In this document: positions 18,228-26,886 of the stretch, piece after piece | How positions within the stretch are numbered: position 1 is the stretch's first letter | How the letters are laid out: each line of letters starts with the position of its first letter | Source of the DNA: WHSO01 sp963732875 | Lineage (GTDB): Bacteria; Pseudomonadota; Alphaproteobacteria; SMXQ01 | DNA length: 64,000 nucleotides | Assembly: GCA_963732875.1 (NCBI GenBank) | Contig: CAVTBD010000002.1 | Coordinates: 434,001 to 498,000, forward strand | Direction of reading: 5' to 3' | Notes under the pieces: generated by a model | Told to the model about the DNA's origin: nothing | Database searches by the model: none | What the model saw: only the letters and a program-made list of their open reading frames with translations | Program-made: the position numbers and the translations under genes

Positions 18228-18999
18228 ATGAGCACTAATGCCAAGGTCACACGGCGCGTTGTCAATTCCCTGTCTGTGCTGGCTCTGGCGCTTGCAGCGG
18301 CCCTCTGTCTCGATATTCGACCGTCGGAAGCCCTGTCCCTCGTGCCGATCGCACAGGACTTCCAGCCCAGCGGCCGGCAGTCCGTCCAGACCTTCCGCCT
18401 CGAGAACGAGTTCGACCAGCAGGTGGCGGTCGTCGTGAAGGCCACGACCCGCGAGATGTCCATAGACGGCAAGGAAACCAACCGGGAGACCCGGGACTTC
18501 CTGGTCTTTCCGGAAAACGTCCTGATCGGGCCGAAGCAGTCCCAGGTCGTGCGCGTACAATGGCGGGGATCATCCACCCCCGACAAGGAACTAGCCTATC
18601 GCATCATTGCCGAGCAGTTGCCGCTCAGGCGCAGTCTCGCCCCGAATGCGCGCGCGATCCAGATCGTCGTGCGCTACGTCGGGTCGCTTTACGTCGTGCC
18701 CTCCGGCGTTCGACCCGATGTCGTCGTCGAATTGACCCGCGCCGTCACCGATCCGAAGCAAAAGCGCGTTCTCGAACTGGTGCTTCACAACAAGGGCCGC
18801 TCTCACACGCTCCTCGACGGTCCCGTTCTGACCGTTACCGCCGGCGGCTCGAGCCGGACCCTGAAGACGAACCAGCTCAAGGAACTGGAAGGACAAAACA
18901 TCCTTGCCGAATTCCAGGCGGCGGTTCTGATCCCCTGGCCCCAGGAATTGCCGTTCGTAAAACCCTACGGTCGAGTTCAAATACGCGCCGCTCCGCTGA
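18228..18999 (+). CDS. Pilus periplasmic chaperone (CsuC/PapD-like), one frame change near the end
   Basis: An Ig-like fimbrial chaperone that caps pilus subunits in the periplasm. Signal peptide then ALSLVPIAQDFQPSGRQSVQTFRLEN. The G1 and subunit-binding features are VFPENVLIGPKQSQVVRVQWRG and the domain junction AYRIIAEQLPLR. As written the frame runs on to 19139, but in the next frame the sequence gives TVEFKYAPLR and a stop at 18997-18999, the typical chaperone C-terminus. Removing one A from the A4 run at 18959-18962 joins the two exactly, reading LPFVNPTVEFKYAPLR. The length of 772 nt is one base over a multiple of three. Confidence 0.8.
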
Positions 19000-19062
19000 G
19001 CCGCGATTGCGGCGATCCCGCGGCCGGGGCGCGCAGTTGGCCGGTGAACCGATCATCCCGCT

Positions 19063-21547
19063 GTGGCTGGATACGGGCTGTCCTCGTCCCTGTTGCTGGT
19101 ATTCGCCGTCTTTACGACGGTGGTCTGCCTGGCAGCTGAACCTTCCGGGCCGGCCACGCCACCGCGGCGCCGGGCTACGGAATGCAATTGCGAGGCCGAC
19201 CTGCCGATTCCGTCTTTCTGGGAAACACCGAGCTCGGCCAGCCGACCGTCCATATTGGAAAGAACGGCGAACTCCAGAGTATCGACGGCAGGCAATTCAT
19301 CGATCTGCTGCGGCCTGTCGTCGTGCCGTCGGTCGCGCGGCGCTGCAATCCTTCGTGGCACCGCGACGGCCGGTTACCGATCGCGCGTCTTCCCGACACC
19401 GGTCTTCAGGCCGAATACGACCCGCGCCAGGTCACGCTTCGCGTCTTCGTTCCGTTTCGTTGCGCACCCCGGAGGCCATCAGCATAGCCGCCCGCCGGCC
19501 CGCCCCTCGAAAATGTGCGGCTGGTGCCGCCGGCGAAGACAAGCGCCTATGTCAACCTGCGTGCGGCGGAGGACTACCTGTCCCAAGGGGGATCGGGGGA
19601 CGAGCACGGCCGCCAACCGGCGGTAGTCGACTTCGACGGCGCGGCCTCCTTGCTCGGCGTGACGCTGGAAGGAACTGCCACCTATCGTGAAAGCGCGATC
19701 GCTCCGTGGCAGAGGGGTGACGTCCGGCTCATCAAGGATTTTCCGGATGACAGGAACCGTCTCACTTTTGGAGATCTGAATTACGGGACGACCGGTTTCC
19801 AGAGCTTCGATCGAGTCCGGCGGCATATCGTTTTCCCGCAACTTCGATCTTCAGCCATACCGCATCAGCAGTTCGACCGCCGAACGCACCTTCACCCTGA
19901 CGCGCAAATCCGACGTCGACATCCTCGTGAATGGGCGCCGCGTGCGGACCGTCACGCTTGAGCCCGGCCGCTACAATCTCCGCGACCTGCCGCTCGCTTC
20001 CGGCACCAACAACATCCAGGTCCGCGTTACCGATGATGTCGGGCGTGTGGAGACTATCGCATTCCCGTTCGTCTTTGACACCAACCTGCTGATCGCGGGC
20101 GAGCAGGAGTTCTCCTAGCGTTGGGATACCGTTCCCGCGACAGCGCGAGCGGAAAGGACTATGACACGGAGGACCCCGTCTTCTCGGCGTTCCACGCCAT
20201 CGGCGTGAACGACACCTGACGCTCGGCGCCAACCTCCAGGCGATCGACCGACAGAGAATTGTCGGCACCGAAGCCCGTCTCGGCACGATCTTCGGCGTTT
20301 TTCGCGGCGATCTCGCCGCCAGCAACTCGGCTTACGCGCCGACGGACATCGCCGCGCGCCTCCAATACCGGTACACCGAGCCGTCCACGCCCGATAGCCT
20401 CAACCGTAATCTGCTTGCCAACATCACCTATCGCGGCGCTTCGTTCACGCCGCTGGGAACGACGATACCGAGCAACCCGACTGCGTTCGATACCGGGGTG
20501 GTCTATGGTCAGAAATTGCCCGACGACTGGTTCGGCAGCATCGGCCTCTCGATGCAGTTCGATCGCGCCAGCACGCCGGAATCCCACGCCTGGATCTTAC
20601 CCTCAGCCGCCGGCTAAGCAATTCGCTCTATCTCGACATTCTGGGGCGACAGAACAAGAGCGTGGGGGAACCGACGGAGACCAGCCTGTTCCTGTCCCTG
20701 TCGTGGATTCCGTTCAATTCACGCCAGAGGGTGACCGTGCGGCACGACACCGCCGACCGTTCGACCCGACTGGACTGGTCCTATACCCCCACCCAGGTCG
20801 TGGGCGGAGTCCAGGCCAACCTGACCACGGAACGCCTTCCGGAGCAGGACAAGGACGAAGTCCGCGGCGACGTCGACTTACGTCGATTACCGCTACGAGG
20901 CCCAGTTGCGCTACGATCAATCGATCGGCGGCGATTTCGACGGTGGCACACCGCACCACCGGGGTGCGGCTCGGTACGGCGTTGGTGTTTGCGGACGGAC
21001 ACGTGACGGTTTCCCGTCCGATATCGGATAGCTTCGCCATGATCGTTCCCCATCCGACGCTTGGAAATCGGGAGGTGGATGTGAACGGGACGCAGGCGAA
21101 AACGGATTTTCTGGGGCCGGCGGTTTTGCCGCAGCTCCCGGCTTACTATGTGCAGCGGGTGACCATGGACGTGCCAGATGTGCCGCCCGGCTATGACCTC
21201 GGAGACCAGATCGTCAATGTCGAGCCGAGCTACCGCAGCGGAACGGTGGTCCCCATCGGCACCGGCGCGACGGCCGTTGTCGAGGGCCTGCTTGTCGACG
21301 GCACGGGGAAACCCATTACCCTGCAGATCGGCTCCGTAGTGTCGCTCGACCTGCCCACCCGTGCGCCGACCGGTTTCTTCACCAGATTCCGCGGGACGGT
21401 TCCAGTTGGTGGGCCTGATCCCGGGCCGCTACGAGCTGACGCTCGCTGCCGCGCCCTACGACTTCGGTCCGATTCGGCGTCCCTGTGGGCGCATCGGGAA
21501 CGTTTGGTCTCGGTACCGTGGTCTTTCCCCTGGAGGGTACGCAATGA
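19063..21547 (+). pseudogene. Outer-membrane usher (CsuD/FimD-like), broken by about twelve frame changes
   Basis: Pieces of a complete archaic usher can be read by switching frames. They are: signal peptide (GYGLSSSLLLVFAVFTTVVCLA); N-terminal domain (GQPTVHIGKNGELQSIDGRQ; LPDTGLQAEYDPRQVTLRV); pore strands (KTSAYVNLRAAEDYLSQ; NRLTFGDLNYGTTGFQSF; RTVTLEPGRYNLRDLPLASG; GSIGLSMQFDRASTPES; ETSLFLSLSWIPFNSRQR); and C-terminal plug and CTD (HVTVSRPISDSFAMIVP; PPGYDLGDQIVNVEPSYRSG; AGRFQLVGLIPGRYELTL; FGLGTVVFPLEGTQ, then TGA at 21545-21547). Frame changes fall near 19180, 19338, 19368, 19455, 19500, 19820, 20115, 20215, 20590, 20872, 20945, 21390 and 21470. The repaired length, about 828 residues, is normal. 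The stop overlaps the next start (ATGA). Confidence 0.85.
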
Positions 21548-22494
21548 AACGGGCATTTCAGGCATACCTTTCGGCTGCCATCGTGGCGGCGTTCGCTTTC
21601 TCGGCCGGAAGCGCATATGCCGCCTGCAAGCTGGAGATCAGGGACCTCAGTCAGGCAACCTTCGGTGGGCACAGCGGTCAGGGCTACGAGGTTTTCGATA
21701 CCGATCAGCATTCGACGGTGGTGGAATTCACCGTCGAACGCACGCAGGGCTCATGTTCGTTCTTTGTGGGATTCACGACAGGTCAGAGCAATAATTTCGG
21801 CAGCCGGCAGCTCACCTATGCCGGTAATGTGCTCAGGTACCAGCTCTACCCTACCGCCAGCGCAAGCAGCGTGTTGAAGGACGTCCCGCTCGCCGGTAAC
21901 GATGAGGTCCTGAGCGGATCGGTTTCACCGCAGCAGACCCGTGTCACGTTCCAGGTGGTGTTTCTGGTCCCGTTCCAGCAGATCGTGCCGCCCGGCAGCT
22001 ATCGGGATTCGGTCTCGGTAAAGGTCTATGAAGGCACGCTGCAGTCGCCGCAACTTCGCGCCCAGAGCCAGCTCGATTTGTCGGTGAACGTTCCCACGTC
22101 GGCGGAATTCTGCCTCGGTACCGCGGTGATATTCGAAGCCGGCTATCGCAATACCTGTGCCGAATTCGGTGAACTCACCAAGGGGCAGGTCCGGGAAGTC
22201 TTGATGCACACGCGCAGCAACTCGGGCTATCGCGTCACCCTGCGCTCCCAGAACGGCGGCGTCATGCGGAATCTCGATCCCTTGGACAACAGCACCATTC
22301 CCTACGACCTGACCGTCGACGGGCAAGGCGTTTCACTGGCCGGTAGCCAGACTGTCGCTGCATTCCAGCGTATGGGACTGACGTCGGCCTTCGGCGATGA
22401 ACACAGGCTACGATTCACCATCGGCCAGGTCGACAACGCCTCGGCCGGCTCCTATCAGGATGTCATCGAGATTACGATGTATCCCGATCGGTGA
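21544..22494 (+). CDS. Two-domain spore coat U protein, probable pilus tip adhesin (CsuE-like)
   Basis: 316 residues. ATG 21544 is preceded by GGAGGG and overlaps the usher stop. Signal peptide (FQAYLSAAIVAAFAFSAGSAYA) then ACKLEIRDLSQ. Two SCPU-like halves follow, split near residue 175; each has Cys residues (CSFFVGFTTGQ; FCLGTAV ... NTCAEFGEL) and the end AGSYQDVIEITMYPDR gives a donor-type strand. A double-domain subunit after the usher is the tip position in Csu-type operons. This frame is intact although the usher is broken. Downstream there is only a weak palindrome with a short T run (AAGCTATAGCTT, 22516-22527). Confidence 0.78.
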   Translation: MKRAFQAYLSAAIVAAFAFSAGSAYAACKLEIRDLSQATFGGHSGQGYEVFDTDQHSTVVEFTVERTQGSCSFFVGFTTGQSNNFGSRQLTYAGNVLRYQLYPTASASSVLKDVPLAGNDEVLSGSVSPQQTRVTFQVVFLVPFQQIVPPGSYRDSVSVKVYEGTLQSPQLRAQSQLDLSVNVPTSAEFCLGTAVIFEAGYRNTCAEFGELTKGQVREVLMHTRSNSGYRVTLRSQNGGVMRNLDPLDNSTIPYDLTVDGQGVSLAGSQTVAAFQRMGLTSAFGDEHRLRFTIGQVDNASAGSYQDVIEITMYPDR

Positions 22495-22613
22495 TGGCTT
22501 GTGCTTCGGCCCGGGAAGCTATAGCTTTTTGCCCTGAAAGCCGTAGTTTTTTGTTAAGGCCGTTCTGTCACGGTGGGCGTCGAGGGCGCGTGGGGGACGC
22601 AGAGGGCTGATAG

Positions 22614-23105
22614 ATGAAGCTGTCGGGATGGATAACTGGCATCGGGCTTGTTCTGTGCGTGCCGCCGGGTGCTCACGCCCAACAGAGATCCGCGTCGATT
22701 ACGCTCCTGGGATACGTCCCCGAAACGAGTACCGTTACGCTCCAGGACGTCAATCCGGTCATTTCGCCTGACATCCGTACACCGGTGCACGACGCGCTGG
22801 TGGCGCGCGTTCTCGAACAAAGCAATGCCCGGGCCGGCTACACGATCACGGTAACCTCGGAGAATGCGCGGCAAGGCCGTCAGGCTGCGCTACTCGACAC
22901 ACAAAAGGGCACCTTCTTGCCCTATCACCTGAGCTATGGCGGCACCGGCCTGCAATTCGTGAACGGGGCAGCCTCCCTTGTCCGCCGCGAACGGACCCGC
23001 GGGCATCCCCGCCGGAACGAACTTCGCATAACGACGCCTGGAAACGGCCGGCTGCCGGCGGGCGAATATTCCGACACCATCACGATTTCCATTACCGCTC
23101 GATAG
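22614..23105 (+). CDS. Small SCPU-like exported protein of the pilus cluster
   Basis: 163 residues: signal peptide (WITGIGLVLCVPPGAHAQQ), then RSASITLLGYVPETSTVTLQDV and the closing strand AGEYSDTITISITAR, which match the SCPU end pattern of the other subunits. RAGYTITVTSEN corresponds to the KAGY block of subunits 1 and 2. The central Cys residues of the other subunits are missing. Probably a divergent minor subunit. It follows the tip gene by 119 bp and precedes, tail to tail, the AAA ATPase fragments. Confidence 0.65.
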   Translation: MKLSGWITGIGLVLCVPPGAHAQQRSASITLLGYVPETSTVTLQDVNPVISPDIRTPVHDALVARVLEQSNARAGYTITVTSENARQGRQAALLDTQKGTFLPYHLSYGGTGLQFVNGAASLVRRERTRGHPRRNELRITTPGNGRLPAGEYSDTITISITAR

Positions 23106-23139
23106 CCTGGCCATCGTCAGGGCCGGAACTCGCCGGCCG

Positions 23140-24123
23140 TTATGCCCGTGCGTGGACCTGCATGTTCCCTGACTGCGACTTGGCGGTTTCCGGGGACGAT
23201 GCATGTACCGCATGCGCGTCCGCCCAACGCCGCATCCCGACAATCTCCGATTGGCGCATCTTGGCAAGAGGCACGATCCCTTCCAGGGTGCTTTCGAGAT
23301 CGGCCATGGTCAAGTCGGCAGCGGCATCGCCGGTGCGGCGCTGAAAGGCCGCAATCAGCGATTCGTTGATCCAGGATGCGATCTCCGCACCGGTCAGGGA
23401 AATATCCGCGCCGAACTTCTCCGGGCCGGTGATCCGGGCAAGATGCTCTCCGTCGAAGGAAGCAGGATTCCGGCCCGACTTTCTGAGGTGAATGTCGATG
23501 ATCTCCCGGCGCTCGACATGGCTTGGCAGGTCGACGAAGAAAATTTCGTCGAACCGCCCCTTGCGCAAGGCTTCCGGAGGCAATTGATCGATGGCATTGG
23601 CCGTAGCGAAGACGAATACGGGCGATTCCTTTTCCTGAAGCCAGGTCAGGAATGTTGCCAGCACGCGCAGAGAGGTCCCGTTGTCGCCCACGTAACCGTG
23701 CGTGCGCGGCAGCCCCTTTTCGATCTCGTCGATCCACAATACGCAGGGCGCCACGGCCTCACACACCTGGATCGCCTCGCGAATCCGACTTTCCGAAGCA
23801 CCGACCAGCGATGTAAAGACCTTGCCGATATCGAAGTGGATCAACGGCAAGCCCCAGGCCGCCGCCACGCTCTTGGCGGACAGCGACTTGCCGCAGCCGG
23901 AAACCCCCGTCACCAGAACGCCCTTGGGCGGCGCAATTCGAACGCGCGGCCCTTGGCCGAGAAAGCCGCATCCCGCTGGCATAACCACAACTTAAGCCGG
24001 TCCAGGCCTCCTACGTCTTCGAGCGACAGGCTCTGCGAGTTCGACATGGTCGAGAATCCCGCTCTTCCGGACAATTTGCTGTTTCTGCCTGAAAATCGAC
24101 TCCACGTCCTTTGCATCCGCCAT
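23140..24123 (-). pseudogene. Ycf46-like AAA ATPase, C-terminal half, two frame changes
   Basis: Read in order on the minus strand: from ATG 24123, DVESIFRQKQQIVRKSGIL in one frame; then SLEDVGGLDRLKLWLCQR in a second (change near 24020); then a long third frame from about 23940 with Walker A VTGVSGCGKSLSAKS, Walker B VLWIDEIEK, sensor-1 FVFATANAIDQLPPEALRKGRFDE and the SRH region, ending at 23140. Together these reproduce the linker and AAA domain of cyanobacterial Ycf46-type ATPases. The function of this family in proteobacteria is unknown. The partner N-terminal module lies 355 bp upstream as a separate frame. Confidence 0.75.
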
Positions 24124-24477
24124 TTTTCATTATAAATCAATATGATAATTATAATTTTGTTATATTACCCATAACTGTACTCATTCCCTACGCCTTCTCC
24201 GTTGGGTGCTAGTTAGAACGAAACAGAACGAACGGCGGAAGAATGCCAACGCAACTCGAAGGGGAGCTTGGAAAGGACGGTCGCCAAAAAACAGAAACAG
24301 GACCGGCGGAGGTTTTGATCGTCAACCCAGATCGTGCCGCTGCGCACCGAATTGAAGCCGTCGCCGGTCCCAAACATACATGCCGCTGGATTTCAATGCC
24401 TGTGGCTGAGTGGATCGAAACCATCTGATATAGCGAACAACGAGCATATCTAGATTATTCCTTGCTCGCTGGAGGCT
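24124..24477. other. Non-coding gap between the two AAA ATPase pieces
   Basis: 354 bp, with a strongly AT-rich part (24125-24175, ATAATTATAATTTTGTTATA-like). Short open frames exist on both strands (about 60-70 codons) but none resembles a protein. It separates sequence that is continuous in Ycf46 relatives, so it may be an insertion or the decayed linker; no transposon ends or target duplication were seen. Confidence 0.4.
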
Positions 24478-25278
24478 CTAGTTCGACGACGACACGCACG
24501 TCCTGCCAGGACCCTGCTCCTCGGTCAGAAGGAATATGAGTCTCCATCGCTGGAGCAGCGAATTCGGTAACCGGAGGTCGTCGACCACCGCCCGCGCAAG
24601 ACAGTTGTCGATCTCCGCCATGGTAAGGCCAACGGTGGAATCCACCATGCGCCCGATGAGCTCCTGTCCTCCGGCAATCTTGAAGGCTTTATTCGGCCGG
24701 AGCTTCTCGATCAGTTCGGATATATGACGCTCGATCTCTAGCCGGGTTGGCAGCGGCAGATCGATGATGCTGATCTCCTTCTCGAGCTCTGCCGGGATAT
24801 CCAGGCTCTGCGAGACGATCAGGCAATTGGCGTGGTGGCCGCCGTTGCGGATGGCAATAACGAAATCGCGCAGCCTGCGTCGCTGGATCGCATCTACTCC
24901 ATGACCGGACAGGTAGGGATAGGGATCCAGCAGGACGAAAAGATAGCCCGCCTTGTAGCGCTTCTTATGAGTCGCAACGCTGTCGAAAAGCGCGAGGGCC
25001 GCGCCCAGTTCCGACAATGCCGCTGCGGTCGCGGCCGGAAACGGTCCCCAGGCGCCGTCGAGCAGGTCCTTGCGGTCCAGCGATGCCTTATTGGTGCCGT
25101 GAACGCCGCGGCTCGCGCTCCACAATACGACCTTCTTGCCGAGTTCCGCGCCGATGGCCTCCACGATAGCCACCGCGCGATCCTCCTCGTATGTCGAGAT
25201 ATGAACGAGCGGAAAGCGCGCCCGGATGAGGAGCTTGAGTTCGTCAGAAAATTCCGTGGTGTCGCGCAGCATGGCCAC
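24478..25278 (-). CDS. Ycf46-like AAA ATPase, N-terminal module as a separate frame
   Basis: 266 residues from GTG 25278 (ATG 25272 is also possible). The opening FSDELKLLIRARFPLVHISTYEEDRAVAIVEAIG matches the N-terminal module of Ycf46 proteins (predicted RecA-like, no P-loop). YLFVLLDPYPYLSGHG, NCLIVSQSLDIPAELEKEISIIDLPLP and TVGLTMAEIDNCLARAVVDDLRL continue the family pattern. In relatives this leads straight into the linker found at 24123; here the frame departs after DDLRLP and ends with an unrelated tail. It is probably a truncated remnant of one roughly 500-residue gene, though a two-gene arrangement is possible. Confidence 0.65.
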   Translation of the reverse strand: MAMLRDTTEFSDELKLLIRARFPLVHISTYEEDRAVAIVEAIGAELGKKVVLWSASRGVHGTNKASLDRKDLLDGAWGPFPAATAAALSELGAALALFDSVATHKKRYKAGYLFVLLDPYPYLSGHGVDAIQRRRLRDFVIAIRNGGHHANCLIVSQSLDIPAELEKEISIIDLPLPTRLEIERHISELIEKLRPNKAFKIAGGQELIGRMVDSTVGLTMAEIDNCLARAVVDDLRLPNSLLQRWRLIFLLTEEQGPGRTCVSSSN

Positions 25279-25595
25279 TGCCCGTATAGCGGAATTTGGT
25301 AAATTATCTGTTTATTCAGGAACCTACAGACCTTTGGCAACGGGGATAGCCACGAGGAGAACGGCCATCCCGCCCGTGCCTTTGTGCGGCCGCCCGCTTC
25401 CGTATTTTCCCTGATATCGGCCCGGACCCGTAATGACTAGCATGGCGCTCGTCGGCCTTAGTTCCGCCCGGTTTGGATTAAAAGATGTTCATGAGCGACG
25501 GATTCCGCCCCCGTGGGCCGTTGAAACGGATATCGGTGCCCTCCAAATTCGGTCATCGTCCCGACAGCCCGCCAACCGCCCCGCGTGAAGCCCGC
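25279..25595 (+). other. Intergenic region upstream of macA
   Basis: About 317 bp between the divergent AAA fragment and macA. An in-frame extension of macA begins at 25485 (MFMSDGFRPRG), but its sequence is Pro/Arg-rich and has no membrane-anchor character, so it is treated as upstream sequence. No clear repeat, operator or hairpin was found. The promoter of the exporter operon should lie here. Confidence 0.4.
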
Positions 25596-26879
25596 ATGAC
25601 CACCCAGAGCACCCCCATCGAACGGTTCCAACATGCCCTCGGCGGTCGCCGTCGCTGGTGGCTTGCCGCCCTCGTGCTGGCCGCCCTTGCCGCCGGCGCG
25701 GGCGTAACCTGGCGCTGGCTGGCGACCCCCGCCCCCGGCAGCCAGTACGTCACCGCCGAGGTCCGGCGCGCCGCGATCGAGAACAACATCTCCGCGCTCG
25801 GCACCCTGCAGCCGCGCGACTACGTGGACGTCGGCACCCAGGTCTCCGGCCAGTTGCGCAAGATTCTGGTGCCGATCGGCGCCGTAGTCCACGCCGGCGA
25901 CCTGCTCGCCGAGATCGACCCCACGGTCTATCTCTCGCGCGTCGACGGCGACAAGGCCCAGCTCCTCAACCTCAAGGCGCAGCTCGCCGACCGCGAGGCA
26001 CAACTGGTGCTCGCGCGCCAGCAATACGTCCGCCAGCAGAACCTGATGAAGGCCAAGGCGACCAGCACCGACGCGCTGCAGAGCGCGCGCGCCGCGCAGA
26101 AATCGGCAGCGGCCCAGGTGGACGCGCTCAAGGCCCAGATTCAGAACGTGGAATCGACCCTCAAGGGCGACGAGGCCAACCTCGGCTACACCAAAATTCA
26201 CGCCCCCATATCGGGCACGGTCGTGTCCCAGACCGCCAAGCAGGGCCAGACGCTCAACGCCAACCAGCAGGCGCCGATCATCCTGCGTATCGCCGACCTT
26301 TCCACCATGACCGTGTGGACCCAGGTGTCGGAAGCGGACATCGGCAAGCTGCACAAGGACATGGCGGTGTATTTCACCACCCTCGGACAGCCCGACCGGC
26401 GCTGGCAGGCGAAGCTCGACCAGATCCTGCCAACCCCGGAGATCGTCAACAACGTGGTGCTCTACGACGCCCTGTTCGACGTGCCCAACCCGGACGGCGA
26501 GCTCAAGACCCAGATGACCGCGCAGGTGTTCTTCGTGATCGCCCGCGCCGACGACGCCCTGCTGGTCCCGGTCGGCGCGCTGCAACCCGCATCAGGCAAA
26601 GGGCGCAAACGTAATGCCGCCGGTGGCACCGCCGGTCAGAGCGAAAAGCCTGCTCCTGCCGCCACGGACGCGAATACCTCGCGCGCCGTCGTTCGGGTTC
26701 TGATGCCTGATGGCACCCTCGAGCGGCGCGTCGTCGAGGTCGGCGTGCGCAACCGCGTCTCGGCCCAGATCATGAGCGGACTCCACGACGGCGAGCGCGT
26801 GGTGGTCGGCACGCGGCGCGAGACCACGGCCCGTAACGGGAGCTCGCGCAACGGTGCGGGCCGGCGCCCGCGCCTGTGA
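25596..26879 (+). CDS. macA: MacA-like periplasmic adaptor of a tripartite exporter
   Basis: 427 residues from ATG 25596; an upstream start at 25485 cannot be excluded. A single N-terminal anchor (RRRWWLAALVLAALAAGAGVTW) is followed by a lipoyl half-motif (VSGQLRKILVPIGAVVHAGDLLAEIDP) and a long alpha-hairpin with coiled-coil character (about 120-190). The second lipoyl half (IHAPISGTVVSQTAKQGQTLNANQQAP) and beta-barrel and membrane-proximal domains follow. A Lys/Gly/Ala-rich insertion (KGRKRNAAGGTAGQSEKPAPA) sits in the last third. It links the MacB ATPase in the inner membrane to an outer-membrane channel. macB starts 7 bp after its stop. Confidence 0.9.
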   Translation: MTTQSTPIERFQHALGGRRRWWLAALVLAALAAGAGVTWRWLATPAPGSQYVTAEVRRAAIENNISALGTLQPRDYVDVGTQVSGQLRKILVPIGAVVHAGDLLAEIDPTVYLSRVDGDKAQLLNLKAQLADREAQLVLARQQYVRQQNLMKAKATSTDALQSARAAQKSAAAQVDALKAQIQNVESTLKGDEANLGYTKIHAPISGTVVSQTAKQGQTLNANQQAPIILRIADLSTMTVWTQVSEADIGKLHKDMAVYFTTLGQPDRRWQAKLDQILPTPEIVNNVVLYDALFDVPNPDGELKTQMTAQVFFVIARADDALLVPVGALQPASGKGRKRNAAGGTAGQSEKPAPAATDANTSRAVVRVLMPDGTLERRVVEVGVRNRVSAQIMSGLHDGERVVVGTRRETTARNGSSRNGAGRRPRL

Positions 26880-26886
26880 GGTCGCC

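Noticed and set aside
16696..25300. Genomic island with attachment sites at tRNA-Ser
   Set aside because: No integrase gene and no repeat of the tRNA 3' end was found to the right; only position and composition hint at an island.
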